Shown: positions 26,875 to 35,800 of the stretch, piece by piece | How the letters are laid out: each line of letters starts with the position of its first letter | Position numbering within the stretch: the stretch's first letter is position 1 | Assembly (NCBI RefSeq): GCF_963677005.1 | Contig: NZ_OY781616.1 | Coordinates: 1,061,501-1,125,500, forward strand | Length of the DNA stretch: 64,000 nucleotides | DNA from: Maridesulfovibrio sp. | GTDB taxonomy: Bacteria; Desulfobacterota; Desulfovibrionia; Desulfovibrionales; Desulfovibrionaceae | Direction: 5' to 3' | The notes under the pieces: model-generated | Told to the model about the DNA's origin: nothing | The model's database searches: none | What the model saw: only the letters and a program-made list of their open reading frames with translations | Program-made: the position numbers and the translations under genes

Positions 26875-28860
26875 ATGAGGCTGAAAAACAAACTTTCCAT
26901 CTTTCAGATCATTACCCTGGCAATATCCATTTCCTCACTTTGCATCATATTCACCTACCAGCTTAAAAAATATTCCCGTCATGAAATGCAACAATACCGT
27001 GCCGAAATGTACGGCCGGAAATTAACCGAATTGAAGGAACGGGTCGGCATGGCGGAAAAGACCGTTGACGGCTTCTATCGGCAGTCGCAGAACATGGAAC
27101 TGCTGAAAAAGGAAAAATCCGATTCACTGAAGCGGATTATTGATTCCGTTACCAGCCAGATGGCCGAATTCAATCGATCACACAAAAACAGACTTACCGA
27201 GCGGGAACTTAAACATGAACTGATCGAACTGGTGCGGGCAATCCGGTATGACGGTGGGAATTACCTCTGGCTGCAGGCTCTGGACGCCAGTATCATTATG
27301 CATCCTCTGACGCCTGACCTTGAAGGGAAAAATCTTTCCGGAGTTAAGGACAGCTCGGGCAAATATCTATTCCGGGAGATGGTGGATATATGCAGAAAAC
27401 GAGGAGAAGGAACGGTTGATTACTGGTGGAAAAGGCCGGATACAGGCAAAGATACCCGCAAGATATCCTATGTAAAACTTGTCCCCGAACTGGACTGGAT
27501 AGTGGGCACTGGCACCTGGCTGGACGACATCACCGCGGAAATGCAGCAAGGTGCGCTTAAGCAACTGGCCCGCATGCGCATGAGCGACGGGAACTACTTC
27601 TGGGTCAACGATTTGAACGCGAAGATGATCATGCACCCGGTGAGCCCGGCACTCAACGGCAAAACCATGCTCGAATTCAAAGACCCCAACGGCAAATATC
27701 TTTTCAGGGAGATAGTAAAAGTTGCCGGAGAAGAAGGAGAAGGTGTCGTAGAGTACAGCTGGGGAAAACCGGGCAGGACCGGAAATTTTCCGAAACTGTC
27801 GTTTGTCAGACTTTTCAAGCCCTGGGGCTGGGTCATAGGCATGGGAGTCTATACCGATGATATTGACAGTGCTCTTGAAGCAAAACAACAGGCTCTGGAC
27901 AACACCATCAGCTCCATGCTGATTATGGTGCTGGTTGCAGCGGTAATCCTGGGTCTCCTGCTGACAATTGCAGCAACATATTTCGCCCGTATGGTCACCC
28001 GCACAATTGGAGCGGAACCGGATGAACTGGCCAGAATTTCCGGCGAAATGGCTCACGGAAACCTGAACATGGAACTTGAAGAAAAAGAAGCCGAAGGAGC
28101 ATACAGATCATTGATCGGTATGGTCAGCAGAATACGGCAGGTTGTTTCCGAAGTTCTGGCTGCAACGGAAAATGTTTCAGCAGGCAGTGAAGAGCTTTCC
28201 GCTTCCGCCCAATCCATGGCTCAGGGAGCATCAGACCAGACAGGGGCCGTCGAAAGTCTTGAAGGGGTGATAGGACAATTTTATACAGACACTTTGAACA
28301 ATTCCGAAACAGCCGGGCAGGCCGAAAAACTTGTCCGGGAAGCGGCTCAGACTACACGTGAAGGCAGTCTGGCTGTTAAGGACAACCTTGCGGCCATGAC
28401 GGATATTGCCGAGCGGATAGTGATAGTCGAAGAGATAGCCCGCCAGACAAACCTGCTGGCCCTGAACGCGGCCATAGAAGCGGCCAGAGCCGGCGAACAC
28501 GGCAAGGGATTTGCCGTGGTGGCCGCTGAAGTAAGAAAGCTGGCTGAAAGGAGCCGTGGCGCAGCAACGGAAATAAGCGAACTGTCCTCATTCAGTCTGG
28601 AAATAGCCAAAAACACGGAACAGAAACTGCGACTGCTGCTGCCTGAAATAGAAAAGTCCGACCAGCTCATAAAAGCAATAAATGATTCGTGCAGCAGGCA
28701 GGCCGCGGAAATGGATAAGGTGAAATCACACATCAACCATCTTGAATCCATCGTACAGATGAACGCATCTTCCTCCGAAGAGGTTGCGGCAACATCTGAA
28801 CAGCTGTCCGCGCAGGCGCAGCATCTTCATGCCGCAATGCAGTTTTTCAAGGTCAAATAA
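26875..28860 (+). CDS. Methyl-accepting chemotaxis protein with two Cache modules
   Basis: A 661-residue chemoreceptor. Membrane helix 1 is at about residues 8-28. The periplasmic part holds two similar Cache_2 modules, each with a [16 protein letters not shown] start, a MHP-(L/V)-(T/S)-P motif, [16 protein letters not shown] and a W-(I/V)-(V/I)-G-(T/M)-G end. Membrane helix 2 is at about 343-368, then a short HAMP region and the signalling domain with the tip [20 protein letters not shown]. It would sense small periplasmic ligands and signal to CheA through CheW. Single gene, with its own AAGGAAGG ribosome site and terminator. Confidence 0.93.
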   Translation: MRLKNKLSIFQIITLAISISSLCIIFTYQLKKYSRHEMQQYRAEMYGRKLTELKERVGMAEKTVDGFYRQSQNMELLKKEKSDSLKRIIDSVTSQMAEFNRSHKNRLTERELKHELIELVRAIRYDGGNYLWLQALDASIIMHPLTPDLEGKNLSGVKDSSGKYLFREMVDICRKRGEGTVDYWWKRPDTGKDTRKISYVKLVPELDWIVGTGTWLDDITAEMQQGALKQLARMRMSDGNYFWVNDLNAKMIMHPVSPALNGKTMLEFKDPNGKYLFREIVKVAGEEGEGVVEYSWGKPGRTGNFPKLSFVRLFKPWGWVIGMGVYTDDIDSALEAKQQALDNTISSMLIMVLVAAVILGLLLTIAATYFARMVTRTIGAEPDELARISGEMAHGNLNMELEEKEAEGAYRSLIGMVSRIRQVVSEVLAATENVSAGSEELSASAQSMAQGASDQTGAVESLEGVIGQFYTDTLNNSETAGQAEKLVREAAQTTREGSLAVKDNLAAMTDIAERIVIVEEIARQTNLLALNAAIEAARAGEHGKGFAVVAAEVRKLAERSRGAATEISELSSFSLEIAKNTEQKLRLLLPEIEKSDQLIKAINDSCSRQAAEMDKVKSHINHLESIVQMNASSSEEVAATSEQLSAQAQHLHAAMQFFKVK

Positions 28861-28863
28861 AAT

Positions 28864-28888
28864 CCCCTGCTCCGATTCGGAGCAGGGG
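28864..28888 (+). terminator. Hairpin after the chemoreceptor gene
   Basis: CCCCTGCTCC and GGAGCAGGGG form a 10-bp stem with a GATTC loop three bases past the stop codon. The tail is AAATTC rather than a T run, so termination may be weak. Confidence 0.65.
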
Positions 28889-29035
28889 AAATTCAATTCA
28901 ATCAATATACAGGGCTTCGTGGGAAACGGTTTATAAAGCCGCTTCAGGAACTTAATAGCCAGCCCAAAGACACGCTCTCGTCTGATTGGCAGCCTAAATC
29001 TCCGTGCAGATTCAGAGCCTGATCAGACCGGACTA

Positions 29036-29590
29036 TCAGCCGAAGGTCGCTGCAAAAAGCTGCTCAATGGCTTTTTTACCGTTCTCTTCGAGGAAACGGG
29101 TTCCGGTGGCAGTGAAATGTCTGTGAGTAATTTTGGGAGACTCTGCACACTCGGCCCACTTTTCCTTATCCCAGAAAAACCATGCGTCCTTGTCCTGGGA
29201 GAACACATACAGAGGCTTATTGCATATCTTGGCAAATTCTGCCCCCCATCCGGTTCCGCCTTTGACCGTACCGTCATCAAGGATATTGCCGATAATATAA
29301 ATTTCATGCCCGCTGTTGACCTGCCAGCAGATGGACTGCAGGACCTTGCGGAAAATAGGGGCGCGGGTGAAAGTCCTGTTCATGAGCTTGGAAACATAAG
29401 TCAGACTTACATCCTTGCTTTCCAGCTCTTTTTCGGTAAGCACACGCAGACCGCGTTTGCGGGCATTCTGGTGACCTTCAAAACTGTAGTTTACTTCCTG
29501 AAGGCCGTATTTTTCAGCATTGACTCCAAACTCGCTTTCAGTGCCGGGAGCGCCGCCGCTATACAGGATGAACTCTTTGGGATTACTCAT
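29036..29590 (-). CDS. SLOG/YpsA-like nucleotide-binding-fold protein
   Basis: I start at the ATG at 29590 (184 residues) because GGAGGAAGA precedes it; the frame reaching 29674 lacks a ribosome site. The N-terminal FILYSGGAPGTESEFG resembles the SGGAxGxD nucleotide-binding loop of YpsA/SLOG proteins, and EIYIIGNI and KPLYVFSQD are later strands of a Rossmann-like fold. SLOG proteins bind nucleotides or nucleotide-sugar signals, some in phage-defence systems and some as lysine decarboxylase-like phosphoribohydrolases. The rest has no motif I know. It stands alone. Confidence 0.55.
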   Translation of the reverse strand: MSNPKEFILYSGGAPGTESEFGVNAEKYGLQEVNYSFEGHQNARKRGLRVLTEKELESKDVSLTYVSKLMNRTFTRAPIFRKVLQSICWQVNSGHEIYIIGNILDDGTVKGGTGWGAEFAKICNKPLYVFSQDKDAWFFWDKEKWAECAESPKITHRHFTATGTRFLEENGKKAIEQLFAATFG

Positions 29591-30125
29591 TTCTTCCTCC
29601 AGTGTTGAGCTTGTGTATGATTGCGAAGCAGACAGATACCTAAAAACAGGAAAGTCCACAATCAGTAAATCCACAGTATGAGACTATTTACGACTGACAG
29701 AATTCATACGATAAAACAAAGAACTTTTCTACATAAAACTATTAAATTCGTTAACGAAAGCCCGGACAGTCTTCCTGGATTACAACTGTTGAAATAACAT
29801 ATTATATAATATCAATTCTGTATAAAACCATATATCCCCTTAAAATACAGACAAAATCTAAATTATATTATTTTTTTAACGGCAAACTTCATTGCAACAA
29901 ACACACAGATGTAGTCCAAAATAACTGTTATACTTTTTTTGATCATCTAACTCCCTGTCATAGCGGTCCAAACAACCTCAAAAAATCAAAAATGTAACAT
30001 TGTGCATTTTTTCCCTTGAATACTCTCTGGACAAAACCTAAAAATGATGTATTCTTCTCTTGCTGATTCAGGCTGGAAAATCTCATAAACGAAAGTAGCC
30101 ACGGCCACACCGTATGGAGGTTTTT
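29591..30125. other. AT-rich intergenic stretch with no supported gene
   Basis: About 530 bases of AT-rich DNA between a minus-strand and a plus-strand gene. I see no open frame with protein-like composition, tRNA or clear hairpin. It presumably holds the promoters of both divergent genes. Confidence 0.5.
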
Positions 30126-30299
30126 ATGAACAAAAACAGCAAAATCGTGGAAAAGACCGAAGCATTGAGCAAGATGGAAAAGAACGATCCCTTCAAATAT
30201 CGTTCTGTCAGCCAGCACATCGCCGCCATGGTCAAATCTCTGGACGAACAGGAAAAGAACAACTCATCCGAATCCAAAGAAGATGATGTCCGGGCCTAA
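30126..30299 (+). CDS. Small charged protein, 57 residues
   Basis: The ATG at 30126 has GGAGG five bases upstream; the earlier in-frame ATG at 30114 lies over that site and is rejected. The product is rich in K, E and S with a central hydrophobic stretch SVSQHIAAMV, probably helical and soluble. No family is recognised. The strong ribosome site and normal codon use argue that it is real. Confidence 0.6.
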   Translation: MNKNSKIVEKTEALSKMEKNDPFKYRSVSQHIAAMVKSLDEQEKNNSSESKEDDVRA

Positions 30300-30376
30300 G
30301 CCCCGACAACCCTGAAATCCAGACTTCTTCCAAACATCGCAGCAGCCAACTCCGCACACACTCAAACGCGTCTGAC

Positions 30377-31795
30377 TCACTGAGAATCAAGCCAGGCGGA
30401 AATGCTGTTTACAAAATCGCCGGACAAAGAATCAACCCAGTCGGTTGTAATATCCGCATCTTTGCGGGCTTCGTTGTGCTCATCAAGCAGTATCAGCTTG
30501 TGAGGAACCGATGTTAATCCGGCATGCATTACAGAAAGCACTCTCTTCCAGTCATCACGGACATTCCTGAACCCGATGAAAACCGGAATATGTTCAGGAA
30601 TTGCAGACGCGAATCTCTCGGGATAAAGACTCCTCTGTGGACTGTCTATTGTCATTATGACAAATCCAAGTTGCCCCGCATAAGAAGGTATGCGGGGCAG
30701 TTTCCCGGGCCGGTATCCCCTTACCCAAAGCCCCACCCTTTCCTTATCCACCTTGGCTAACCCTCTCAGGCGCTCCACAGCCTTTTCAAGAGACAAATTT
30801 GTTAATCTATCCAGGACAAGCACAACAACACCGCGTCCACACAAATGACGGGCAACCTCTGAAAATCTATCCGCAGAAATATCCTGCCCGAACCCGACAA
30901 GAATCACGGCTGGATATTCGCCATCCCGGACAGGAACAAACAGATCCTCTTCCTTTTTGCGATCTTCACCCTTAAACGCATCCACCCTTCCTTTCACCGG
31001 ATACTCGGCTGTCTCGTCAGCGGGAAGCCACATGAAACGATGAATCCAATGTTCATCGCCGGGCAGAAAGACCACGGAGCCTTCAACAGGCTCATCCTGA
31101 TCAAACGAAGGTCCGTACGTGTATATGAAATCTCCGTAGCCGGCTTTCTTCAATCTGCGGGTAAGTCCTGTTTTGCGGTCATGCAGAACGAGCCTGCCAT
31201 GCTCCTTACGGTCATCAATGATTACCACCTGCCGTCCGCTTATGGTTTCATAATGTCCTCTGAAATCATTCTCATCGAAATCATAACCGGCAATGCTGTC
31301 CATTGATCTGCTTTCGGACCCGCGTTTAAGCACTACAGTTGTGTTACCGATAGTTACCCCCTTGCCCTGCCGCAGGACAACAGCATTGGGAGAAACGGAT
31401 GAACCTGTTTCTACCACAGGAGCAGCCGGGGAAGGCACTATCGGCTTACCCGCCTTCGCAGCCTTAGGGGTAGTCCGCTTTACTTCTTTCGTAGGTGGAG
31501 AAACCGGTCCGGATGTCTTTCCGGGTTTACGGGCATGTTTCTTCGAGGGCTCCGGCTTTTCTTTTATGACTTTTTTTTTCGCAGGAGGTTCAGGCTTTTT
31601 CGGTGAAATCTTCTTTTCTGCAGGAGCAACGGCTTTCGGCTTCTGTTCAACATTTTTTTCTGCTCCGCTGAGCGATACAAGTTCCAGATCAAGAACATGC
31701 GGCTCCATTTCCGGCAGAATCCCACCGGCATCAATAAGCACACACACAAATATGATGTGCAGCAAAAAAGAAAGAAAAACCGCAAGATATCGCAA
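30377..31795 (-). CDS. TonB-like N-terminus fused to an alpha/beta-hydrolase-like domain
   Basis: A 472-residue protein. Residues 4-22 form a single membrane helix of TonB type, followed by a long Pro/Lys/Ala-rich periplasmic linker (about 50-135), as in TonB or TolA. The TonB C-terminal domain is absent. Instead residues ~290-472 have the strand-helix order of an alpha/beta hydrolase (YPAVILVGFGQ, VVVLVLDRL, VGLWVRGYRPG, IPVFIGFRN, HKLILLDEHNE). The nucleophile elbow GLWVRGYRPG lacks the serine of GxSxG, so it is probably not catalytic as a normal esterase. The middle 135-290 has a beta-rich region. No ExbB/ExbD gene is adjacent. Confidence 0.65.
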   Translation of the reverse strand: MRYLAVFLSFLLHIIFVCVLIDAGGILPEMEPHVLDLELVSLSGAEKNVEQKPKAVAPAEKKISPKKPEPPAKKKVIKEKPEPSKKHARKPGKTSGPVSPPTKEVKRTTPKAAKAGKPIVPSPAAPVVETGSSVSPNAVVLRQGKGVTIGNTTVVLKRGSESRSMDSIAGYDFDENDFRGHYETISGRQVVIIDDRKEHGRLVLHDRKTGLTRRLKKAGYGDFIYTYGPSFDQDEPVEGSVVFLPGDEHWIHRFMWLPADETAEYPVKGRVDAFKGEDRKKEEDLFVPVRDGEYPAVILVGFGQDISADRFSEVARHLCGRGVVVLVLDRLTNLSLEKAVERLRGLAKVDKERVGLWVRGYRPGKLPRIPSYAGQLGFVIMTIDSPQRSLYPERFASAIPEHIPVFIGFRNVRDDWKRVLSVMHAGLTSVPHKLILLDEHNEARKDADITTDWVDSLSGDFVNSISAWLDSQ

Positions 31796-31949
31796 AATTC
31801 CTCCCGAATATCTTTAACAATATTCCTGAAAGGAGAATATTTCAACAATCAGTGTATTTTTTTATTTCATTCCGGAGAGATATGCTTTTTGAAACGCCAA
31901 CTCCTCTCCACGCATCAAGAACTAGATAAAAAATAATTTCAATTTTGAG

Positions 31950-31978
31950 TTGACAGTTCAAACAATTCCACATAGACC
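31950..31978 (+). promoter_or_regulatory. Probable sigma-70 promoter of tRNA-Pro
   Basis: TTGACA at 31950-31955 is followed after 17 bases by TAGACC at 31973-31978. It lies 16 bases before the tRNA start. The -35 matches consensus; the -10 is poor. Confidence 0.55.
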
Positions 31979-31993
31979 CTTCTTCACTTGAGT

Positions 31994-32070
31994 CGGGATG
32001 TAGCGCAGCCTGGGAGCGCACTTGAATGGGGTTCAAGGGGTCGGAGGTTCAAATCCTCTCATCCCGACCA
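31994..32070 (+). tRNA. tRNA-Pro(GGG)
   Basis: A 77-base tRNA with encoded CCA. Acceptor CGGGATG pairs with CATCCCG, the anticodon arm is CTTGA-ATGGGGT-TCAAG with anticodon GGG, and the T arm is GGAGG-TTCAAAT-CCTCT. A terminator follows at 32089-32108. Confidence 0.95.
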
Positions 32071-32088
32071 CAAGAAGGAACCCGGAAA

Positions 32089-32108
32089 GGCCACTGTTAT
32101 CAGTGGCC
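32089..32108 (+). terminator. Intrinsic terminator of tRNA-Pro
   Basis: GGCCACTG-TTAT-CAGTGGCC forms an 8-bp stem followed by TTTTATTTTTG. Confidence 0.9.
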
Positions 32109-32140
32109 TTTTATTTTTGTGTCTGCAGAGCCCTGATATG

Positions 32141-32191
32141 GGGTCTACACCGAAGAAAGGGACACAGGCCGGGTCTACACCGAAGAAAGGG
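32141..32191. repeat. Two tandem copies of a 21-base word, period 30
   Basis: GGGTCTACACCGAAGAAAGG plus one more G occurs at 32141-32161 and 32171-32191, exactly 30 bases apart. The spacer is partly different. Only two units are present, so this is a short duplication after the tRNA terminator. Confidence 0.7.
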
Positions 32192-32238
32192 GCGTCAGCC
32201 CGAATGATCAAATTTCCATAAAATATGCAAAACAGAAG

Positions 32239-32270
32239 AAAGCCCCCGGCAACAATCTGCCGGGGGCTTT
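32239..32270. terminator. Terminator after the 88-residue gene
   Basis: AAAGCCCCCGGCA and TGCCGGGGGCTTT form a 13-bp stem with an ACAATC loop. It lies 12 bases past the end of the minus-strand gene at 32282-32548. T-rich stretches lie on both sides. Confidence 0.85.
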
Positions 32271-32281
32271 CCTTTTCTTTA

Positions 32282-32548
32282 TTAAGACAGTTCGACTCGC
32301 CGTACTGTAATCTGTAAATTTTCAGGAACTCCATCCTCTGTTCGATTAAAAATGGTATCCAGAACCAGAAACCCCTCTTTCTCATCATCTGCCAGTCTAC
32401 GGACCAATACGTCCTTCGGTTCAATCGCGACATCGGTATTGAAAGTCACAATTCTACGCGGTGAAACGACCGCTTTGATTCCTTCAACACAACTGCCATC
32501 AGCTTTGACGATGTCTATGGTATCTTTGGCCATACAAGGTAAGATCAT
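32282..32548 (-). CDS. Hypothetical beta-rich protein, 88 residues
   Basis: The ATG at 32548 is chosen because GAGGA lies six bases upstream; the frame runs to 32683 but those codons overlap the region between this gene and the sorting-signal gene. The product is small, acidic and probably all-beta (alternating hydrophobic stretches, no helices or membrane segment). No family is recognised. Confidence 0.6.
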   Translation of the reverse strand: MILPCMAKDTIDIVKADGSCVEGIKAVVSPRRIVTFNTDVAIEPKDVLVRRLADDEKEGFLVLDTIFNRTEDGVPENLQITVRRVELS

Positions 32549-32628
32549 TATTTTCCTCACACATTTCAATTCGTGAATTTCAAAAGCAACTTGAATAAAA
32601 CAGTCAAACCGGGTCAACAGGATAAAAA

Positions 32629-33204
32629 TTACCGGCGCATAAACCTGTTTTTGAATAAGGTCAGCAGGCCAAGCCCGCTGCAAAGGAGCAGAAAAGCCGG
32701 AGGAACAGGGGTGGGGGCATATGCCTGCACTTCAGATACAGAATAACGTCCATCTCCTGAAACAGCGGAAATCCTGAGTTTATCGGTAGTCAGATTAAGC
32801 ACGTTTCCGGACTCACGCATATCGAGGCCGCTGAGCCAGTTGTTCTCCGAAGTTTTGGTTACGCCTGCGGTAAATGCTGTTTTCCACTCACTGGCGGCGG
32901 AATCCCAATAGTCAACACGATATTCATCATTGCTATCCGCCTGTATGGAAATGGAACCGATATTCTGCTCTCCGCTAAGGGAAATTTCTATGGCTGCCCC
33001 CTTTCCTATCCACCAGACCGAATCCTTGGACCAGCGGGTGCCGGATTCAGCAAATCCGTCAGTAACATAAGAAGTATCTGAACCCGAAAAATCACCGAGA
33101 AGCGAAACGGATGCCCCATCCAAAAGATTGACCGATGATGCGTTGCATACTCCAGGAACCAGCAACGTCAGGCACACCGACAATAAAACAAGCAATTTAC
33201 CCAT
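32629..33204 (-). CDS. Exported protein with a C-terminal sorting signal (PEP-CTERM-like)
   Basis: A 191-residue protein. Residues 3-22 form a signal peptide (KLLVLLSVCLTLLVPGVCNA). The middle resembles a galactose-binding-like or discoidin beta-sandwich (IEISLSGEQNIGSISIQADS). The C-terminus reads PTPVPPAFLLLCSGLGLL, then a short basic tail FKNRFMRR. This proline motif, hydrophobic helix and arginine cluster resemble the exosortase-type PEP-CTERM and VPxPA-CTERM signals. It would be processed and attached at the cell surface, or exported. The matching exosortase must be elsewhere; none is in this window. Confidence 0.72.
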   Translation of the reverse strand: MGKLLVLLSVCLTLLVPGVCNASSVNLLDGASVSLLGDFSGSDTSYVTDGFAESGTRWSKDSVWWIGKGAAIEISLSGEQNIGSISIQADSNDEYRVDYWDSAASEWKTAFTAGVTKTSENNWLSGLDMRESGNVLNLTTDKLRISAVSGDGRYSVSEVQAYAPTPVPPAFLLLCSGLGLLTLFKNRFMRR

Positions 33205-33624
33205 ATCAATTCTCCCCGAAATCTGACCTTATAAAACAATTATTGCTACATCTCATTTGTCAAAACAGTCAAGGCGTTCCACAGACACGGAATTCAGGGA
33301 AATACCCACCCGACTGTTATTTTATATAAAAACGGCTTCAAACCCACCTGCAGTGACTATGAAAAGTATACAACCCGGTAAAATAAAACATCAACTTAAA
33401 ATTACGTTGGTACACTGCATTTCTTCGCCTAAAAAATACAATTCTATCATTTCCCATGGATTGAAAATGAGGTAGAATAAAAGCCACAGCAAAAAAGAGT
33501 CGTAACAAATAGCCGATTCCGGCTGTTTGATTTAATAAACGGGGTCGGCATTTTCAAATGACCGACCCTCACTATTTGAACTTGTCAAAATTTGTAATAC
33601 CAACTGAACCGGAGGATAAGATTA
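33205..33624. other. Intergenic stretch between surface-protein and MscS genes
   Basis: About 420 bases without a gene. A hairpin GGGTCGG...CCGACCC at about 33541-33569 lies before the MscS gene, with a weak T tract. The AT-rich middle around 33300-33480 has no protein-like frame. Promoters of the two divergent genes should be here. Confidence 0.45.
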
Positions 33625-34500
33625 ATGAACGCAACCGATATTTCCGCCATTGATTTTAAAATTGACATGCTGGACCCGGGGCTTCCAAGCAGACTTTTAG
33701 AGCAGGCCATAACTTTTGGAAGTGTGCACGGCATAAGAATCATAGTTGCTATCCTGATTCTTATTCTGGGACGTTTAATAGCCAAACAGATATCCTCCCT
33801 GATCGGCAAAGTCATGAACAAGGCCAAAGTAGATGAAATCCTTGTTTCATTCATCAAGGCCATATCCTACTACACTCTTCTGGCCGCATTTGTGGTCGCG
33901 GCAATGGGGCAGGCGGGAATAAACGTAACCTCCTTTCTGGCTGTACTCGGCGCCGCCGGCCTGGCTGTAGGTCTTGCTCTCAAAGACACGCTTTCAAACT
34001 TTGCCGCCGGGGTCATGCTGATCCTGCTGCGCCTGTTCAAGAAAGGCGATCTCGTTACCGTTGCCGGAACATCCGGTACGGTTCAGGAACTGTCGGCTTT
34101 CTACACCATGCTTTCCACTCCCGACAACCAGAAGGTAATTGTCCCCAACTCATCAATTCTGCAGGCTGTAATAGTCAACACAACCGCAAACAACAGAAGA
34201 CGAATAGATCTGGTAATAGGCATCGGATACGAAGATGACATTATCAAGGCAAAAGAATTAGTAAGCCGCACACTTGCCGCTGAAACCCGTCTTCTCAAAG
34301 ATCCTGCCCCCTTCATAGGAGTAGGAGAACTCGGTGCTTCAAGTGTGGATATCTACATTCGCCCCTGGGTTCGCACCCCTGACTACTGGGCGACTCGCTG
34401 CGAACTTCTTGAAAAGATCAAGGTAGCCTTTGACGAAGCCGGTATTTCCATACCTTACCCACAGACGGATATTCACCTGCACAACGATGTAGAAGAGTAG
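33625..34500 (+). CDS. mscS: Small-conductance mechanosensitive channel (MscS family)
   Basis: A 291-residue channel with three membrane helices (about residues 30-52, 75-100 and 105-130). The pore-lining TM3 reads LAVLGAAGLAVGLALKDTLSNFAAGVMLIL, given here as two parts: GAAGLAVGLALKDTLSN and FAAGVMLILLRLF. The beta domain KKGDLVTVAGTSGTVQEL and the PNSSILQAVIVN block follow. It releases solutes during osmotic downshock. The RBS GGAGG is ten bases before the ATG. Length is typical. Confidence 0.93.
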   Translation: MNATDISAIDFKIDMLDPGLPSRLLEQAITFGSVHGIRIIVAILILILGRLIAKQISSLIGKVMNKAKVDEILVSFIKAISYYTLLAAFVVAAMGQAGINVTSFLAVLGAAGLAVGLALKDTLSNFAAGVMLILLRLFKKGDLVTVAGTSGTVQELSAFYTMLSTPDNQKVIVPNSSILQAVIVNTTANNRRRIDLVIGIGYEDDIIKAKELVSRTLAAETRLLKDPAPFIGVGELGASSVDIYIRPWVRTPDYWATRCELLEKIKVAFDEAGISIPYPQTDIHLHNDVEE

Positions 34501-34546
34501 CTATTTCGCAACAAAGCATCTTCAGGTACATCATGTACAAGAATAC

Positions 34547-34577
34547 AAGGGCTTGCGTCGTAAGGCGCAAGCCCTTA
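34547..34577 (+). terminator. Intrinsic-type hairpin after mscS
   Basis: AAGGGCTTGCG and CGCAAGCCCTT form an 11-bp stem. It overlaps the upstream codons of a longer frame for the next gene, so that gene must start later. The tail is only weakly T-rich. Confidence 0.7.
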
Positions 34578-34655
34578 ACTTATGGAACTCCAGATACCCG
34601 GAAGCAGGCCTCGGGTTTATTCATCAAATTAGCAAAACAGTTGTCGGAGGATATT

Positions 34656-35588
34656 TTGAATACACCATTCATTACTTACAATGAAACAATAAACAAACTT
34701 GCATGGCCGGATGCGGTTGAAGCCTTACGGGCCGGACACCTTTGCCCGGAAGCACAGGTAAAAGACATTTTTCTCGGCCCGGCGGAAGGCACTCTGCTCA
34801 GCCGCGGTGCCTATATAGAAGGTCTGGGGTACGGAGTGAAATCCACCACCGTTTTTTCCGGAAATGCCAAAGTCGGCCTGCCCTCTGTGCAGGGAGCCAT
34901 GCTGGTATTCAACCACGAACACGGACAGTTGAGCGCAATAATCGAAAGTAGGCTTATCACCGAGTTCAAGACCGCTGCGGATTCGGTTTTGGGTGCTTCG
35001 CTTCTTAAACGTCCTGACAGCAAAACCCTGCTGATCGTCGGGGCAGGAACGGTGGCAAGAAGCCTTGTGAAGGCATACGGAGCAGTCTTCCCGGAGTTGG
35101 AAAACATCATTATCTGGGCTCGCAGGGTTGAAAAAGCGCAACAACTGGCAAGCGAATTCGCATCCGGAAGCATAAAGGTATCACACTGCTCAGACCTGCC
35201 CGCCGCTGCAGGTAAGGCGGATATAATTTCAACGGCCACTCTGACACAAGAACCGATCTTGAAATACGACTGGATCAGTCCCGGAACCCATGTAGACCTC
35301 ATCGGAGCCTACAAGGCCGACATGCGCGAAGCCGACGATAAACTGATCTCATCCGGATCGCTGTTTGTCGACAGCCGGAAAACCACTGTTGAGCATATCG
35401 GGGAACTCACCATTCCAATCGCAAAAGGCATCATTACGGCCGAGTCAATCAAGGGCGACCTCTACGATCTGCTCAACACTCCTTCAACAGGAAGAAAATC
35501 GGACACCGAGATAACCGTTTTCAAAAACGGAGGAGGAGCTCACCTTGATCTCATGATGGCTGATTACATTATCAGCAAAGCAAAATAG
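34656..35588 (+). CDS. Ornithine cyclodeaminase/mu-crystallin family protein
   Basis: A TTG start at 34656 with GGAGG seven bases upstream is chosen; earlier in-frame codons overlap the mscS terminator hairpin. About 310 residues. GLGYGVKSTTVF and GQLSAIIESRLITEFKTAA are family substrate-side motifs. TLLIVGAGTVARS is the NAD(P)-binding GxGxxA region, followed by ADIISTATLTQEPIL and WISPGTHVDLIGAY. Enzymes of this family interconvert amino acids and imino acids by NAD-dependent chemistry (ornithine cyclodeaminase, alanine or ketimine reductase). Which one this is cannot be told. Confidence 0.88.
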   Translation: MNTPFITYNETINKLAWPDAVEALRAGHLCPEAQVKDIFLGPAEGTLLSRGAYIEGLGYGVKSTTVFSGNAKVGLPSVQGAMLVFNHEHGQLSAIIESRLITEFKTAADSVLGASLLKRPDSKTLLIVGAGTVARSLVKAYGAVFPELENIIIWARRVEKAQQLASEFASGSIKVSHCSDLPAAAGKADIISTATLTQEPILKYDWISPGTHVDLIGAYKADMREADDKLISSGSLFVDSRKTTVEHIGELTIPIAKGIITAESIKGDLYDLLNTPSTGRKSDTEITVFKNGGGAHLDLMMADYIISKAK

Positions 35589-35718
35589 GACTTAAAATCA
35601 ATATATTACAAAACCGGACAAAAACACCTATAAACCCAGCTCAATCTGATCTTTATATCAATATATTGTAATTTTTATCTTTTTATACTCAACTATATTT
35701 TATGAAAATAGACGAAGT

Positions 35719-35760
35719 TGTCAATGTTATCATTGACACCGCCAAGCAATAGTGTAATTT
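35719..35760 (+). promoter_or_regulatory. Palindrome over a promoter upstream of the ferredoxin gene
   Basis: TGTCAATG-TTAT-CATTGACA is a perfect 8-bp inverted repeat at 35719-35738. TTGACA at 35733-35738, inside its right arm, is a consensus -35. A TAATTT 16 bases later can serve as -10. A third half-site TGTCAAT lies at about 35769-35775. A regulator bound here would block the promoter of the ferredoxin gene. The layout resembles a CRP/FNR-type site, but the sequence does not identify the protein. Confidence 0.6.
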
Positions 35761-35800
35761 TTTCTAAAAATGTCAATACAATAGTTATAAGGAGAAAGAA

